From NCBI RefSeq assembly GCF_041379765.1, contig NZ_CP166919.1, forward strand, positions 310,001 through 374,000: 64,000 bases of DNA, read 5' to 3'. The translations under genes and the position numbers were made by a program. Below, piece after piece: positions 8,067 through 16,895 of this stretch (its first letter is position 1; each line of letters starts with the position of its first letter). This stretch comes from Thalassotalea sp. Sam97 (lineage in GTDB: Bacteria; Pseudomonadota; Gammaproteobacteria; Enterobacterales; Alteromonadaceae). The notes beneath the pieces are model-generated. The model saw only the letters and a program-made list of their open reading frames with translations, did not search any database and was not told the DNA's origin.

Positions 8067-10016
8067 ATGATCAACGCAATCGCAATACGGCAACATTGTA
8101 AGGCAATAACGTACTTTGCTAAAACGTTGTGCGTGCTTGTTGTTTTTTTACCAACAATGGTTGCTGCAAAAGTCACGTCGCACACGGTTAACAGTAACAC
8201 CGCAATGACGATAAAAGGTCAAGCTTATGAGGTTATTGCTGGCGAGTTTGAGTTTGCGATAGACCCCAATAATAAAGTTAATCGGGTCATCGTTGATATT
8301 TACCAGGCTCCGACAAACAGCGACGGCATGGTTAGCGCCACAGCCACTTATCTGGTTATTCAACCGAAAGATCCGAGTAAGCGCAAAGGCGCACTGCTGG
8401 AAGTTTCTAATCGGGGCGCTAAGGCCTCATTACGCTACTTTAATTACGCCACATCCAAAGATGATATCAGTAAAGCTTGGCAACTTGGCGATGGCTTCAT
8501 TCAAGAGCTTGGCTTGTCGTTGGTGTGGGTTGGTTGGCAAGCGGATGTGAAAGCGAACGCATCGGTATTAAAAGCCGAATTACCCCGTGTAGCTGGCGTT
8601 GAGGGGACTGTCCGCAGTGATTGGACTGTTGATAAACTCACGACCCGTCTCGAGTTAGCTCACCGCCCACAACTCGATACTATCTATCCTGTTAATGTGA
8701 CTAAAAAAGACCAAGCGTTACTGACCAAACGTTTAACTCGTGATGGTTTAAAAACGGTGGTGCAAGCCAAAAATTGGCAATTTAGTGCTGATGGCAAAGC
8801 GATTGAGGGGATTTTTCAACCGGCTATTTATGAGTTAAGTTACCCAAGTAAAGATCCGCAGCTAGCAGGTTTGGGCTTAGCCATCGTCCGTGATACTGCG
8901 GAGTTTCTTAAAGATGAAGCAAGCCCTTACTGGGTGCCATATACGATAGCATTTGGCATATCGCAAACGGGGCGCTTTTTACGACATTTTTTACATCAAG
9001 GGTTTAATGAGACGGAAACAGGTAAGCTCGCTTTTGATGGTATGTTTATTCATAGTGCAGGGGCTGGGCGAGGAAGTTTTAATCATCGTTTTGCTCAGCC
9101 ATCTCGGGATGCGCATCGCATGTCGGCATTCTTCTATCCAACAGATGTGTTTCCGTTTACCAGTAGGCGGGTACGAGATCCTGTGAGTAAGAAAAAGCAG
9201 GGTTTATTGGTGCGACATCACCAAGATTTTTATCCCAAAATATTTTATAGCAACACCGGTTATGAATACTGGGGGCGGGCGGCTGCGTTAATTCATACAC
9301 ACGATATTTACGATGTTGAGCCTTTGCCGAATGAGCGCATTTTTCACTTAGCGTCTACGCAACATTATATTGAGAGTAGCGACAAGCTGGTTGCAATCGC
9401 CGAGCACGCAGGATTATATCAAGGTAACCCAATTGATTTTCGAGTCCATTTAAGAGCACTAATGGCGGCACTTACCAATTGGGTTGTAGAGGGGCAAAGC
9501 CCTCCCAATAGTCGTTACCCAACCTTTGCTCAGCAAACGTTAATCAACTTTGGTCATTTTGAAATGCCCAACTGGATGAATATTGCCACGCCTTTTAAAC
9601 CGCATACAGCTTATGCGTTGAACTATGGTAAGCGTTGGGCCGATGGTATTATTGATAATCAACCACCGAAAATTCACAGCGAGATTATCCCAGCAGTCCC
9701 TAATACCGATAGCAATGGTCATGAACTCGGTGGCATTCGTCATCCGCTGATTGAGGCTCCAATCGCCAGTTTTATACCATGGAGTTTGCGTTACGGTTTG
9801 TTCGCGAGCAATGAACTTAAAGATTTTCGAGGCTCGATGCTAAAGTGGCCTCGCAAGCGTATATTGCAGCGTTATGGTAGCGAACGAGACTACTTATCTC
9901 ACATTAACAAAATGATCGACGCGAGCGTGCAAGAGGGCTGGATATTAGCCCGAGATCGCGCTCGGGTTCGCCAGCAAGCTCGTTGGTTGTGGGAGTGGAG
10001 TATGTCAGCCAATTAA
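8067..10016 (+). CDS. Exported alpha/beta-hydrolase-domain protein (PF20091-like)
   Basis: A 649-residue protein with an N-terminal signal sequence (hydrophobic stretch ALCVLVVFLPTMVA-like, cleavage near AAK at about residue 34). The middle carries GISQTGRFLRHF, a nucleophile-elbow-like Ser, followed by FDGMFIHSAGAGRGSFNHRFAQPSRD, the pattern of the large alpha/beta hydrolase domain family found in many marine proteobacteria. Candidate acid and histidine residues occur in its C-terminal half, but no substrate is known; esterase activity is only an inference. It is probably periplasmic or secreted. It stands alone between intergenic gaps, with no pathway neighbours. Confidence 0.7.
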   Translation: MINAIAIRQHCKAITYFAKTLCVLVVFLPTMVAAKVTSHTVNSNTAMTIKGQAYEVIAGEFEFAIDPNNKVNRVIVDIYQAPTNSDGMVSATATYLVIQPKDPSKRKGALLEVSNRGAKASLRYFNYATSKDDISKAWQLGDGFIQELGLSLVWVGWQADVKANASVLKAELPRVAGVEGTVRSDWTVDKLTTRLELAHRPQLDTIYPVNVTKKDQALLTKRLTRDGLKTVVQAKNWQFSADGKAIEGIFQPAIYELSYPSKDPQLAGLGLAIVRDTAEFLKDEASPYWVPYTIAFGISQTGRFLRHFLHQGFNETETGKLAFDGMFIHSAGAGRGSFNHRFAQPSRDAHRMSAFFYPTDVFPFTSRRVRDPVSKKKQGLLVRHHQDFYPKIFYSNTGYEYWGRAAALIHTHDIYDVEPLPNERIFHLASTQHYIESSDKLVAIAEHAGLYQGNPIDFRVHLRALMAALTNWVVEGQSPPNSRYPTFAQQTLINFGHFEMPNWMNIATPFKPHTAYALNYGKRWADGIIDNQPPKIHSEIIPAVPNTDSNGHELGGIRHPLIEAPIASFIPWSLRYGLFASNELKDFRGSMLKWPRKRILQRYGSERDYLSHINKMIDASVQEGWILARDRARVRQQARWLWEWSMSAN

Positions 10017-10100
10017 GTACTTATACCGTTTGCTTGTTTGTCGGCTTACCTCACCGTACTATAGTAGCATTCAGTTAATAACAAGATAGTAGCCTTTTAT

Positions 10101-10715
10101 ATGAAAAATTTAATGACAAGAGCATTGCTTGCAGGGTTAGCCAGTTTCACTAGTACAACGGCAATCGCAGCAAGTCTTGAAGGTAGCAACGCGACAGTTT
10201 CGATTAGCAGTCAAGATGCATTTTTTCAACAGATTAAACGATACTGTGGTAAAGCTTTTTCGGGTAAAGTGACGGTTGATACGCCAAAAAGTGACGGTTT
10301 TGAAGGGAAGCTAGTGATGCATGTGCGACAATGTAGCGATACGCAACTGCATATCCCGTTTCATGTTGGTGAGAATGCGTCACGTACGTGGATTATTAGC
10401 AAAACGGGCTCAGGACTATCGTTAAAGCACGATCATCGTCATAAAGACGGGAGTTCAGATGTTTCAACCATGTATGGTGGTCATACCGTTGATGCTGGCT
10501 GGCCACAAGTACAATCATTTCCTGCTGATCAATACTCAAAAGAGCTATTTGTGACATTGGGCATACCACAGTCGAATGATAACACTTGGCAAATGTTTAT
10601 TTACCCCGAAACATTTACCTATCGGATGATACGTGATGGTCGTGAATTTCGAGTCGACTTTGATTTAACAAAAGAAATCACACCACCCTCTGCGCCTTGG
10701 GGTTACACAGATTAA
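10101..10715 (+). CDS. Exported protein of unknown function
   Basis: 204 residues starting with a signal peptide (MKNLMTRALLAGLASFTSTTAIAA, cleavage after residue ~24). The mature part has two cysteines (CGKAFSGKV and VRQCSD) that could form a disulfide, and a histidine-rich stretch KHDHRHKDG near residue 115. The end is rich in aromatic residues (YPETFTYRMIRDGREFRVDFDLT). I recognise no characterised family. It is a single gene facing the MltA-like gene; a hairpin lies between the two convergent stops. Confidence 0.7.
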   Translation: MKNLMTRALLAGLASFTSTTAIAASLEGSNATVSISSQDAFFQQIKRYCGKAFSGKVTVDTPKSDGFEGKLVMHVRQCSDTQLHIPFHVGENASRTWIISKTGSGLSLKHDHRHKDGSSDVSTMYGGHTVDAGWPQVQSFPADQYSKELFVTLGIPQSNDNTWQMFIYPETFTYRMIRDGREFRVDFDLTKEITPPSAPWGYTD

Positions 10716-10733
10716 TCAGCATCAAACAGTAAG

Positions 10734-10773
10734 CGATAAATCGATAAGCTCCTAATAACTTATCGGTTTATCG
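10734..10773. terminator. Long hairpin between convergent genes
   Basis: CGATAAATCGATAAG (10734-10748) pairs with its near-perfect complement at 10759-10773 (14 of 15, one G-T) around a ten-base loop. It sits exactly between two convergent stop codons and probably acts as a bidirectional terminator, though neither side has a good T run. Confidence 0.55.
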
Positions 10774-11976
10774 TTACTGATCGCTTACCGCTGTCGCATG
10801 GCTGCTACCTGAGCTTTGCTTTTTTAGCATGATCCAAGCGCTCGCGTAACTTGGCAAATGCTTGTTAGCTTCATAATAATCTTTCCAGCCGAAGTAACTG
10901 TCAACCAGCAGATCTAACTGAAATAAGTTGTCGTCAAAAGCTCCTCCGGTATCCGCTAGAATCGCCATTTGGCTGGTTGATTGCTGTTGGTAAGGGTAGT
11001 TAATCATGATCAACTTGCCTAAGCCCAGTTGTTTCACATTACCGGCAAAGGTCGCATGAGCTCTAACTGGCGTTTTCGCTTCAATTTTATAACCATGGCC
11101 CATAACTGATGGCACTTCGGCAAAATACCAATAACGATCTTGGCCATATTTCCCTTTAGCATAGTCATAAGCGATACCGTTATTTCGATGGACATTGAAA
11201 TAACGGACCTTACCATCAACTTCTAGCACTCCAGTACCTTGTAGCAAGACATCATGCAAGCTTTCCTCGCTAAGCCATACCAGTGGTTTCGCCAAGTTTT
11301 TGCGTTCTAATACGCCGTCGATTATTTGTTTTCGAGTGTATTTAAAACGGGTTAAACGGTGCTTATGTTGCTCAGCTTGTTGTTTGCTCATGCCTTGCTC
11401 GTCATAGGGCAAGGCATATAGCGCTTGATTGAAATGTTCCGTTTTATGATTACTTGCGGTCAGTCGCTTACTGTAATATTTGGTGATAAACAGCTTATCG
11501 TCAGGGATATCGTTTAGTAAGCGGGTTTTAACTTCATTATCACTGCGCAAGGCTATTTCTGTGGCACGCTGCTTATCGGGATACCAACGGTAGAAATCAA
11601 AGTGTTGCTTTAAAAACTCACTATCATGTAAACGGCTTTGGCGGTTTGCCCGCACATCTTGTCGATAGACTTGGCAGATAAACGTCAAGGTGTCTTTAAC
11701 TCTTGCAAGCTCAAACTGTTGGCCAAACAAACTACCGCCGTGTACCGCCTCCTTGTCCATAGTGATAGCTTTTGGGTTGTTCAAGTAATCATGTGCATTA
11801 CTCGCCACGGCACACAAATCACTACTTTTTTGCAGCAGCATTTGACCAATATTGGGCATTGGCTCTAAAACCAGTTTCCCTTGTAGCTTGTTAAAGGTTT
11901 TGCTGGTTGCTGTGGTTGTTAAAGGCATAAGCGTGGCCAATAACAGCACAAAACGCGGGATTATAATAAAGCGCAT
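10774..11976 (-). CDS. MltA/3D-domain protein, putative membrane-bound lytic transglycosylase
   Basis: 400 residues with an N-terminal signal peptide. The central block VWLSEESLHDVLLQGTGVLEVDGKVRYF followed by NNGIAYD matches the MltA insert domain, and ILADTGGAFDDNLFQLDLLVDSYFG near the C terminus matches the 3D domain whose Asp (in DTGGA) is catalytic in E. coli MltA. FITKYYSKRLTAS fits the substrate-groove start. MltA cleaves murein glycan strands to anhydromuropeptides. The protein is divergent and lacks a lipobox. It starts 19 bases after hemY, so it is most likely the distal gene of the heme operon, an unusual place for a murein hydrolase. Confidence 0.7.
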   Translation of the reverse strand: MRFIIIPRFVLLLATLMPLTTTATSKTFNKLQGKLVLEPMPNIGQMLLQKSSDLCAVASNAHDYLNNPKAITMDKEAVHGGSLFGQQFELARVKDTLTFICQVYRQDVRANRQSRLHDSEFLKQHFDFYRWYPDKQRATEIALRSDNEVKTRLLNDIPDDKLFITKYYSKRLTASNHKTEHFNQALYALPYDEQGMSKQQAEQHKHRLTRFKYTRKQIIDGVLERKNLAKPLVWLSEESLHDVLLQGTGVLEVDGKVRYFNVHRNNGIAYDYAKGKYGQDRYWYFAEVPSVMGHGYKIEAKTPVRAHATFAGNVKQLGLGKLIMINYPYQQQSTSQMAILADTGGAFDDNLFQLDLLVDSYFGWKDYYEANKHLPSYASAWIMLKKQSSGSSHATAVSDQ

Positions 11977-11995
11977 AAATCTTAATTGTTGTTTG

Positions 11996-13177
11996 TTAAT
12001 GTTCGCTTAAAAGCTCTTGATAAACTCGATTAGCTTGTTGATGCTCTTCCATCACCGTGAGTAATTTAGCGTATGTTTGTAAGTCATTTTTGTCTTGCTT
12101 AATTTTCAATAGACTGACAAAAGCCTTGTGCGCTTTCGAGTACTGTTTATCAGCAAAACACAAATGCGCTAAGGCGCTTAACCACATAGTATTATGCTCA
12201 TCTTTTTGTAATAACGCTTGAATGCTGTCAATAATATGTTGTGCATGGGTCAGTGGCAGTTTTTGCATGGCTTTAATAAAGCTTGGTGACGACTTTTTGT
12301 TGATAAGCGGCAGTAACAGGCCTTCTAAATCATTGTGCATACCGTTACTTGCCAAGCAGTCAGCGTAGGCGAGAATTAAACCTTCGCTGTGTTTTTCTTT
12401 ACGTGACAAGCCTTTAAAGTGTTTGTTGACAGCATCGACGCTTTGCGTCACCGCTAATTGCTTATAGAACCCTGAGTAAACGCGATACTCTAAATCGTAG
12501 AGCGCTTCGTTGCTAAAGTTTTTTTGCTTACGTAAGCTTTTTAATTGTTCCATACATTGTGGGTATTGCTGTTGGGCAAGATGAACTTCAACATTCAGAG
12601 CCATGAGTCGTGCATCGTGACTGATCAGTTTGTGATTTCCATCCAGTAATGCCCTCGCTTTGTCAATGTGTCCAGTTTTTAATTGCAATTGAGCAGCGAA
12701 CAGCAAGGTTTCAAAGCTAAAGCCGTGTTGGGCTGCTGGGTGCTCGTTGACCAGTTGTAGATAGTTTTGGAGTTTGCCACGATCGTCGAGCTCCAGCGCT
12801 GATTGTGCGGCCATCAACCATGCAGAATTCGCCATGTCACTGCCTTCAGCACCATCAGCAAGTAACTGTTCGGCACGCTGATAATCGCCTAACAAGTATG
12901 CTGAAACCCCTTGTTGGTATAGTTTTTTGGCTTTGCGGGAGCTAGTGAAAGCCATTTTTCGCCATGTTTTCGAGCTAAACTTTAAAGCTAAGCGAATAGG
13001 CCACAGCACCAACATGCCGATAAAAATCATAGCCGATAAAAACAGTAGGGCACCCGCAACGGTCATTTCCCAAGCCATATCATCAATGGAAATGACAATA
13101 TAACCTTTTTGACCAAGCAGCACGGGTGCTAAGGGAATGACGATTAAAATAGCCAGCAGTAACAACAGCTTTTTCAT
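11996..13177 (-). CDS. hemY: HemY, TPR membrane protein of the heme operon
   Basis: 393 residues: two N-terminal membrane helices (residues ~5-22 and ~40-62) with the conserved motif GYIVISIDDMAWEM between them, then a long alpha-helical region of tetratricopeptide repeats. This is the proteobacterial HemY associated with late heme synthesis, not the Bacillus protoporphyrinogen oxidase of the same name. Its biochemical role is not well defined; interaction with heme enzymes at the membrane has been proposed. The start codon overlaps the hemX stop by one base (TAATG), showing translational coupling. Confidence 0.9.
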   Translation of the reverse strand: MKKLLLLLAILIVIPLAPVLLGQKGYIVISIDDMAWEMTVAGALLFLSAMIFIGMLVLWPIRLALKFSSKTWRKMAFTSSRKAKKLYQQGVSAYLLGDYQRAEQLLADGAEGSDMANSAWLMAAQSALELDDRGKLQNYLQLVNEHPAAQHGFSFETLLFAAQLQLKTGHIDKARALLDGNHKLISHDARLMALNVEVHLAQQQYPQCMEQLKSLRKQKNFSNEALYDLEYRVYSGFYKQLAVTQSVDAVNKHFKGLSRKEKHSEGLILAYADCLASNGMHNDLEGLLLPLINKKSSPSFIKAMQKLPLTHAQHIIDSIQALLQKDEHNTMWLSALAHLCFADKQYSKAHKAFVSLLKIKQDKNDLQTYAKLLTVMEEHQQANRVYQELLSEH

Positions 13178-14562
13178 TAGATGTTACCCTCGCTGATCTG
13201 TTCTGGCTTAGGCTCAGAGATAACGTCAGGCTCGGACTCCGCTGGTGGGACTGGCTGAGTAATATTTTGCTCAATAAGTTGTTTAAGAGCCTGTTGCGAT
13301 GCTAATTCATTTGGATACTGCACAGTAATTGGCGTGTTTTTCAGCTCTACCAAGCGGGCATTAAATGTCTGTGTCTGGTGCTGGGTACGATCAAAGTATT
13401 GGCCAACCCAACTACTAATGTCGGAGATTGTTTGTTGATAGGTTTGCGTATCACCTCGACTTGCCGCCCATATAGCCAGTTGGAATTTTAGATCGATGTT
13501 TTGATAAAGATTTTTCTCAAGATCGGCCGACATAAGTGGCTCAACTTGCCCCTTTAAACGGCGGGGAATAATAAATTCTTCTTTAAAACGCTGCCATGTT
13601 TTTGCAAGGTTTTCGCGCCAGTCGTTCACATCGTTAGACAATGCGGTACTGTCGACAAGTTGGGCTACCTCCGGTTTTAACACCTCAGGACGGGGTAAAT
13701 CGCTAACTTGCTTGCTTAGCGCCATTAAGGTCAATATGGTTTGATCGAGTTCTAATACCGGTAACGCTCTAAGCGCTTCAATATCTTCATGAATAAGCTC
13801 TCGAACGCGATAAAATCGTGCATCTTTTAAATCTTTCAGACGAGCGTCGGCATCTTGCATCAAATTAATGGCTGTTTTGGTATCTTTGTCTAGCCACAAG
13901 GTACGTCCCGCCATACGCATAAGGTATTCGGCTTCTGTTACTTGCCAGTTTTCTGGCTGACGCTCCAATAATTGTTGGATTTGTGCTTCAAGGGTGGCAA
14001 TTCGCTGCTGGGTTTGCTCTTCGATTACACTCAACGATTGCTGTAATTGCTGTTGTTGCGAGCTGTTTTGGCTGCGTATTTGCTGTTGCATATATTTTTC
14101 TAATTCAGCCACTTGCGCCTGAGTTTTGGTTAATAATGCGTTGCTTTGTTGCTGATCTTGTTGTTGTTGCCACCAATAGCTAGCAACAACACCTGCGCCC
14201 GCGAAAACGGCCACTAGCAGGGCGATAACTGCTGTTTTTGAGCGTTTACGTGTTGTATGGGTGACGGTGTTTGATGGTTTGATGCTTTTGGTTTGTGCTT
14301 TGTTTGTTGGCTTGGTGATTTTTGCCGTCGAGGCTTTATCTGTGTTGCTGGCACTCGAAGCGGGCTTATCGCTTGATTTGTTGTCTTGATTGGCTTCTAC
14401 ATGGCGTTTAGCATCTGCCGCTATTGTCGCAGCGTCGCTTGAACTCAATGATGGTGGCTGAGTTGTCTTTGCAGTTGATGGTTTATTTGAGCTGTTGGAC
14501 GAATCTTGCTTTGCTGATTCGGTTTTATCGTTTTTGCTCTGATTTTGCTTATCTTCAGTCAT
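13177..14562 (-). CDS. hemX: HemX, membrane protein of the heme operon
   Basis: 461 residues: a long low-complexity N-terminal tail rich in Ser, Lys, Thr and Asn (residues 1-110), one transmembrane helix (TAVIALLVAVFAGAGVVASYW, ~112-132), a glutamine-rich coiled coil (~140-200), then a periplasmic domain beginning WQVTEAEYLMRMAGRTLWLDKD. Databases often call this family uroporphyrinogen-III C-methyltransferase, but no methyltransferase domain is present. A scaffold or regulatory role in heme synthesis is inferred from the operon. It follows hemD by five bases. Confidence 0.9.
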   Translation of the reverse strand: MTEDKQNQSKNDKTESAKQDSSNSSNKPSTAKTTQPPSLSSSDAATIAADAKRHVEANQDNKSSDKPASSASNTDKASTAKITKPTNKAQTKSIKPSNTVTHTTRKRSKTAVIALLVAVFAGAGVVASYWWQQQQDQQQSNALLTKTQAQVAELEKYMQQQIRSQNSSQQQQLQQSLSVIEEQTQQRIATLEAQIQQLLERQPENWQVTEAEYLMRMAGRTLWLDKDTKTAINLMQDADARLKDLKDARFYRVRELIHEDIEALRALPVLELDQTILTLMALSKQVSDLPRPEVLKPEVAQLVDSTALSNDVNDWRENLAKTWQRFKEEFIIPRRLKGQVEPLMSADLEKNLYQNIDLKFQLAIWAASRGDTQTYQQTISDISSWVGQYFDRTQHQTQTFNARLVELKNTPITVQYPNELASQQALKQLIEQNITQPVPPAESEPDVISEPKPEQISEGNI

Positions 14563-14567
14563 GCTTG

Positions 14568-15320
14568 TTAGGTCACTATATCTTGAATAGCTTTGCTGAT
14601 ATTTTTATGATTGGCTCCAAAGCTATTTATTACCTTATCCAATCCATAGTCTAATGCGCGTTCCTTGATGCGATCACTGACCACTATCCAATGGCATTGT
14701 TTGGCAAATTGTTTATCATCAATAAGTTGCCAACATCGCTCGAGTAACTGCATTGATGTTACCACAATACAATTAATTTGTTGTTGGCGCCATTGTTCTA
14801 TTGTTTGGCTTTTACTCAAAGGGACTAATTGGCGTTGATATACTTCATTATAGGCGACTTTAGCGCCCCGCTCTTGCAGTTTGGTGCGAATATGCTCTCG
14901 GCCACCATTACCACGAATGATTAATACCCGCTTGCCGGCGACATTTTGTAAACATGGTTCAGTCAGTAATCCTTCACTGGTTTCTATGTTAGGGGCGATC
15001 ACCCGAGTGATACCCTGCTGCTCTAAGGCTTGTTTTGTGCTCGTCCCTAAAGCGAGAACTTGGCATTGCTGCAGTTGTTTGCTGGTAATGACCTTAAAGG
15101 CGTTGCTGACGGCATTGGGACTGATAAAAATAACCACATCAGGTTGCCATTGCGATAATTGCCCTGATAATAGGTGTTGTTGGTGGCCATTTTCAATGGC
15201 CAATAATGGGCAGATGGTGGTGGAATGGACAAAGGGAGCGAGCCAGGATGCAAGCTCCCTAGATTTTTCTTCAGCTCGAGTGAGCAAGACATTTAATGGC
15301 GCTTTAGAGGATGTCGCCAT
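14568..15320 (-). CDS. hemD: Uroporphyrinogen-III synthase
   Basis: 250 residues, the usual length. HemD closes linear hydroxymethylbilane into uroporphyrinogen III with inversion of ring D. Family landmarks are the opening PLNVLLTRAEEKSRELASWL, VIFISPNAVSNAF, and VLIIRGNGGREHIRTKLQERGAKV in the second half; sequence conservation in this family is always low. ATG 15320 lies inside the end of hemC (17-base overlap), so translation of the two is probably coupled, as expected for consecutive enzymes of the pathway. Confidence 0.93.
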   Translation of the reverse strand: MATSSKAPLNVLLTRAEEKSRELASWLAPFVHSTTICPLLAIENGHQQHLLSGQLSQWQPDVVIFISPNAVSNAFKVITSKQLQQCQVLALGTSTKQALEQQGITRVIAPNIETSEGLLTEPCLQNVAGKRVLIIRGNGGREHIRTKLQERGAKVAYNEVYQRQLVPLSKSQTIEQWRQQQINCIVVTSMQLLERCWQLIDDKQFAKQCHWIVVSDRIKERALDYGLDKVINSFGANHKNISKAIQDIVT

Positions 15321-16239
15321 AAACTTCTGTTAGAATTTTATCAGCGCCACTGCTTAATAGGCGCTCAGCAAGTTGTTGGCCAAGGGCTTCGCCTTCGCTG
15401 ATCTTGCCATGTACTTCATCTTGAAGAATATCACTGCCATCGATAGCACCTACTAAACCACGCAAGTGCAAGTTATCGCCTTCAACAGTGGCATAGCTGC
15501 CGATAGGTACTTGGCAACCGCCTTGTAACGCACGATTCATCGCGCGTTCGGCTAACACTCGGTGACGTGTTTCGCTGTGCTCAAGCGGTGCAAGTAGTGC
15601 TTTAACACGCTCGTCATCGCTACGACATTCAATACCTACCGCACCTTGACCGTTCGCTGGTAAAATCATTTCTGGGGCGATGAATTCTTTAATGCGCTCT
15701 GGCATTTCTAGACGAATTAAGCCCGCAGCGGCAAGAATAATTGCGTCGTATTGGCCATCATCAAGCTTGGCTAATCGGGTGTTCACGTTACCGCGCAGAT
15801 CGCGAATATCTAAATCTGGGCGCATGGCTTTAAGTTGACATTGGCGGCGTAAGCTTGAGGTACCAACGATCGCCCCTTGAGGTAAATCGGCTAAGCTAGC
15901 GATAGTGTTAGATACAAAAGCATCGCGTGGGTCTTCACGCTCGCAAATCACTTGTAAACCTAAGCCTTCTGGAAAATCTACCGGCACGTCTTTCATTGAG
16001 TGAACTGCAATATCGGCACGGCCTTCAAGCATCGCTACTTCAAGCTCTTTAACGAATAACCCCTTACCGCCGACTTTCGCAAGAGGTGAGTCAAGAATGA
16101 TATCACCCTTAGTAACCATTGGTACTAACTCAACGTGCAAGTCAGGATGAAAGTGTTCAAGCCGCGCTTTTACGTATTCAGCTTGCCATAAAGCGAGAGC
16201 ACTTTTACGTGTTGCGATTTTTAGTGTTTGTTGCGTCAT
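15304..16239 (-). CDS. hemC: Porphobilinogen deaminase (hydroxymethylbilane synthase)
   Basis: 311 residues. It polymerises four porphobilinogens into hydroxymethylbilane. Catalytic Asp84 (VHSMKDVP) and Cys242 (GGCQVPIG), which carries the dipyrromethane cofactor, fall at the same residue numbers as in E. coli. The opening KIATRKSALALWQAEYVK and GTSSLRRQ are typical. In E. coli hemC starts the heme operon opposite cyaA; here it follows cyaY by only 16 bases, so cyaY-hemC-hemD-hemX-hemY look like one transcript. Confidence 0.97.
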   Translation of the reverse strand: MTQQTLKIATRKSALALWQAEYVKARLEHFHPDLHVELVPMVTKGDIILDSPLAKVGGKGLFVKELEVAMLEGRADIAVHSMKDVPVDFPEGLGLQVICEREDPRDAFVSNTIASLADLPQGAIVGTSSLRRQCQLKAMRPDLDIRDLRGNVNTRLAKLDDGQYDAIILAAAGLIRLEMPERIKEFIAPEMILPANGQGAVGIECRSDDERVKALLAPLEHSETRHRVLAERAMNRALQGGCQVPIGSYATVEGDNLHLRGLVGAIDGSDILQDEVHGKISEGEALGQQLAERLLSSGADKILTEVYGDIL

Positions 16240-16255
16240 GGTCGATATCTTTGTG

Positions 16256-16576
16256 TTATTGCTCGGTTAGGGTTAGGTCTGTTTCGGCCTGAATGCTGGT
16301 AGCTTTTGATAAAAATTGCCAAAACTCACCACCACCGCGTTTATCAATCCATTGATCATCGGTAAAAACAAAGTGATGACCGTTGAATTTCGTCGCTACC
16401 CAAATCTCATGTAACGGTGCCTGCTTGTTGATAATGATCTTACTACCATTGGTAAAAATAAGCTCTAGCAAGCCACCTGCCGTTTCATAATCGATTTCAA
16501 CATCACATTCTTCAATGGCGTCTTCTACGGCTAGGAGCAATTCATCGGCGAGTAAATTGTATTGGCTGTCATTCAT
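16256..16576 (-). CDS. cyaY: Iron-donor protein CyaY (frataxin)
   Basis: 106 residues, the size of bacterial frataxin. The N-terminal helix is rich in acidic residues (ADELLLAVEDAIEECDVEIDYE), the iron- and IscS-binding face, followed by LELIFTNGSKIIINKQAPLHEIWVA and the sheet segment GHHF. CyaY tunes Fe-S cluster assembly and can supply iron. Here it heads the hem gene run, 16 bases before hemC, giving iron handling and porphyrin synthesis one promoter; it is divergent from lptM. Cyclase gene cyaA, its usual neighbour in enterics, is not present. Confidence 0.95.
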   Translation of the reverse strand: MNDSQYNLLADELLLAVEDAIEECDVEIDYETAGGLLELIFTNGSKIIINKQAPLHEIWVATKFNGHHFVFTDDQWIDKRGGGEFWQFLSKATSIQAETDLTLTEQ

Positions 16577-16707
16577 GCTAAAACCTTTTTCATTCTTTGT
16601 TCTGACAAAATGTTTTAAGTTGCGTTGTTCGCTGCGCTATTTTAACTTGGTATTTGTGCGCTTAAGTGCGATTATAATGCTATTACCTAATCAATGCGAT
16701 CAATAAT
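16577..16707. promoter_or_regulatory. Divergent promoter region cyaY / lptM
   Basis: 131 bases separate the starts of the cyaY-hem transcript (left) and the lptM-lysA-dapF transcript (right), so both promoters must lie here. No single promoter or operator could be fixed with confidence. Confidence 0.5.
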
Positions 16708-16848
16708 ATGCTGAATAATAAATTGTTAGCGATTCTAGGAGTTATCTTGCTAATAAGCCTGTCTGGCTGTGGTCAAAAAGGCCCATTATATGAAGTGCCA
16801 GAGGTACCGAGTAACGAGCCAGTAACTGTGGATAATGAACAACAATAA
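16708..16848 (+). CDS. lptM: LPS-assembly lipoprotein LptM (YifL)
   Basis: A 46-residue lipoprotein that is easily missed. The frame runs MLNNKLLAILGVILLISL then the lipobox LSGC (Cys21) and the family signature GQKGPLY directly after the cysteine. LptM assists maturation of the outer-membrane LptD/LptE LPS translocon. The gene starts the lysA-dapF-DUF484-yigB run, an arrangement shared with many gammaproteobacteria, and stands divergent to cyaY. Confidence 0.92.
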   Translation: MLNNKLLAILGVILLISLSGCGQKGPLYEVPEVPSNEPVTVDNEQQ

Positions 16849-16895
16849 CGTGCTGAATATACGTATCGAACATTATAAAGTCAGGATATAAGAGA

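Noticed and set aside
14150..14562. Lys/Ser/Thr-rich N terminus of HemX as an indication of a broken gene
   Set aside because: The frame is intact, and such tails are normal in HemX homologues of this order.
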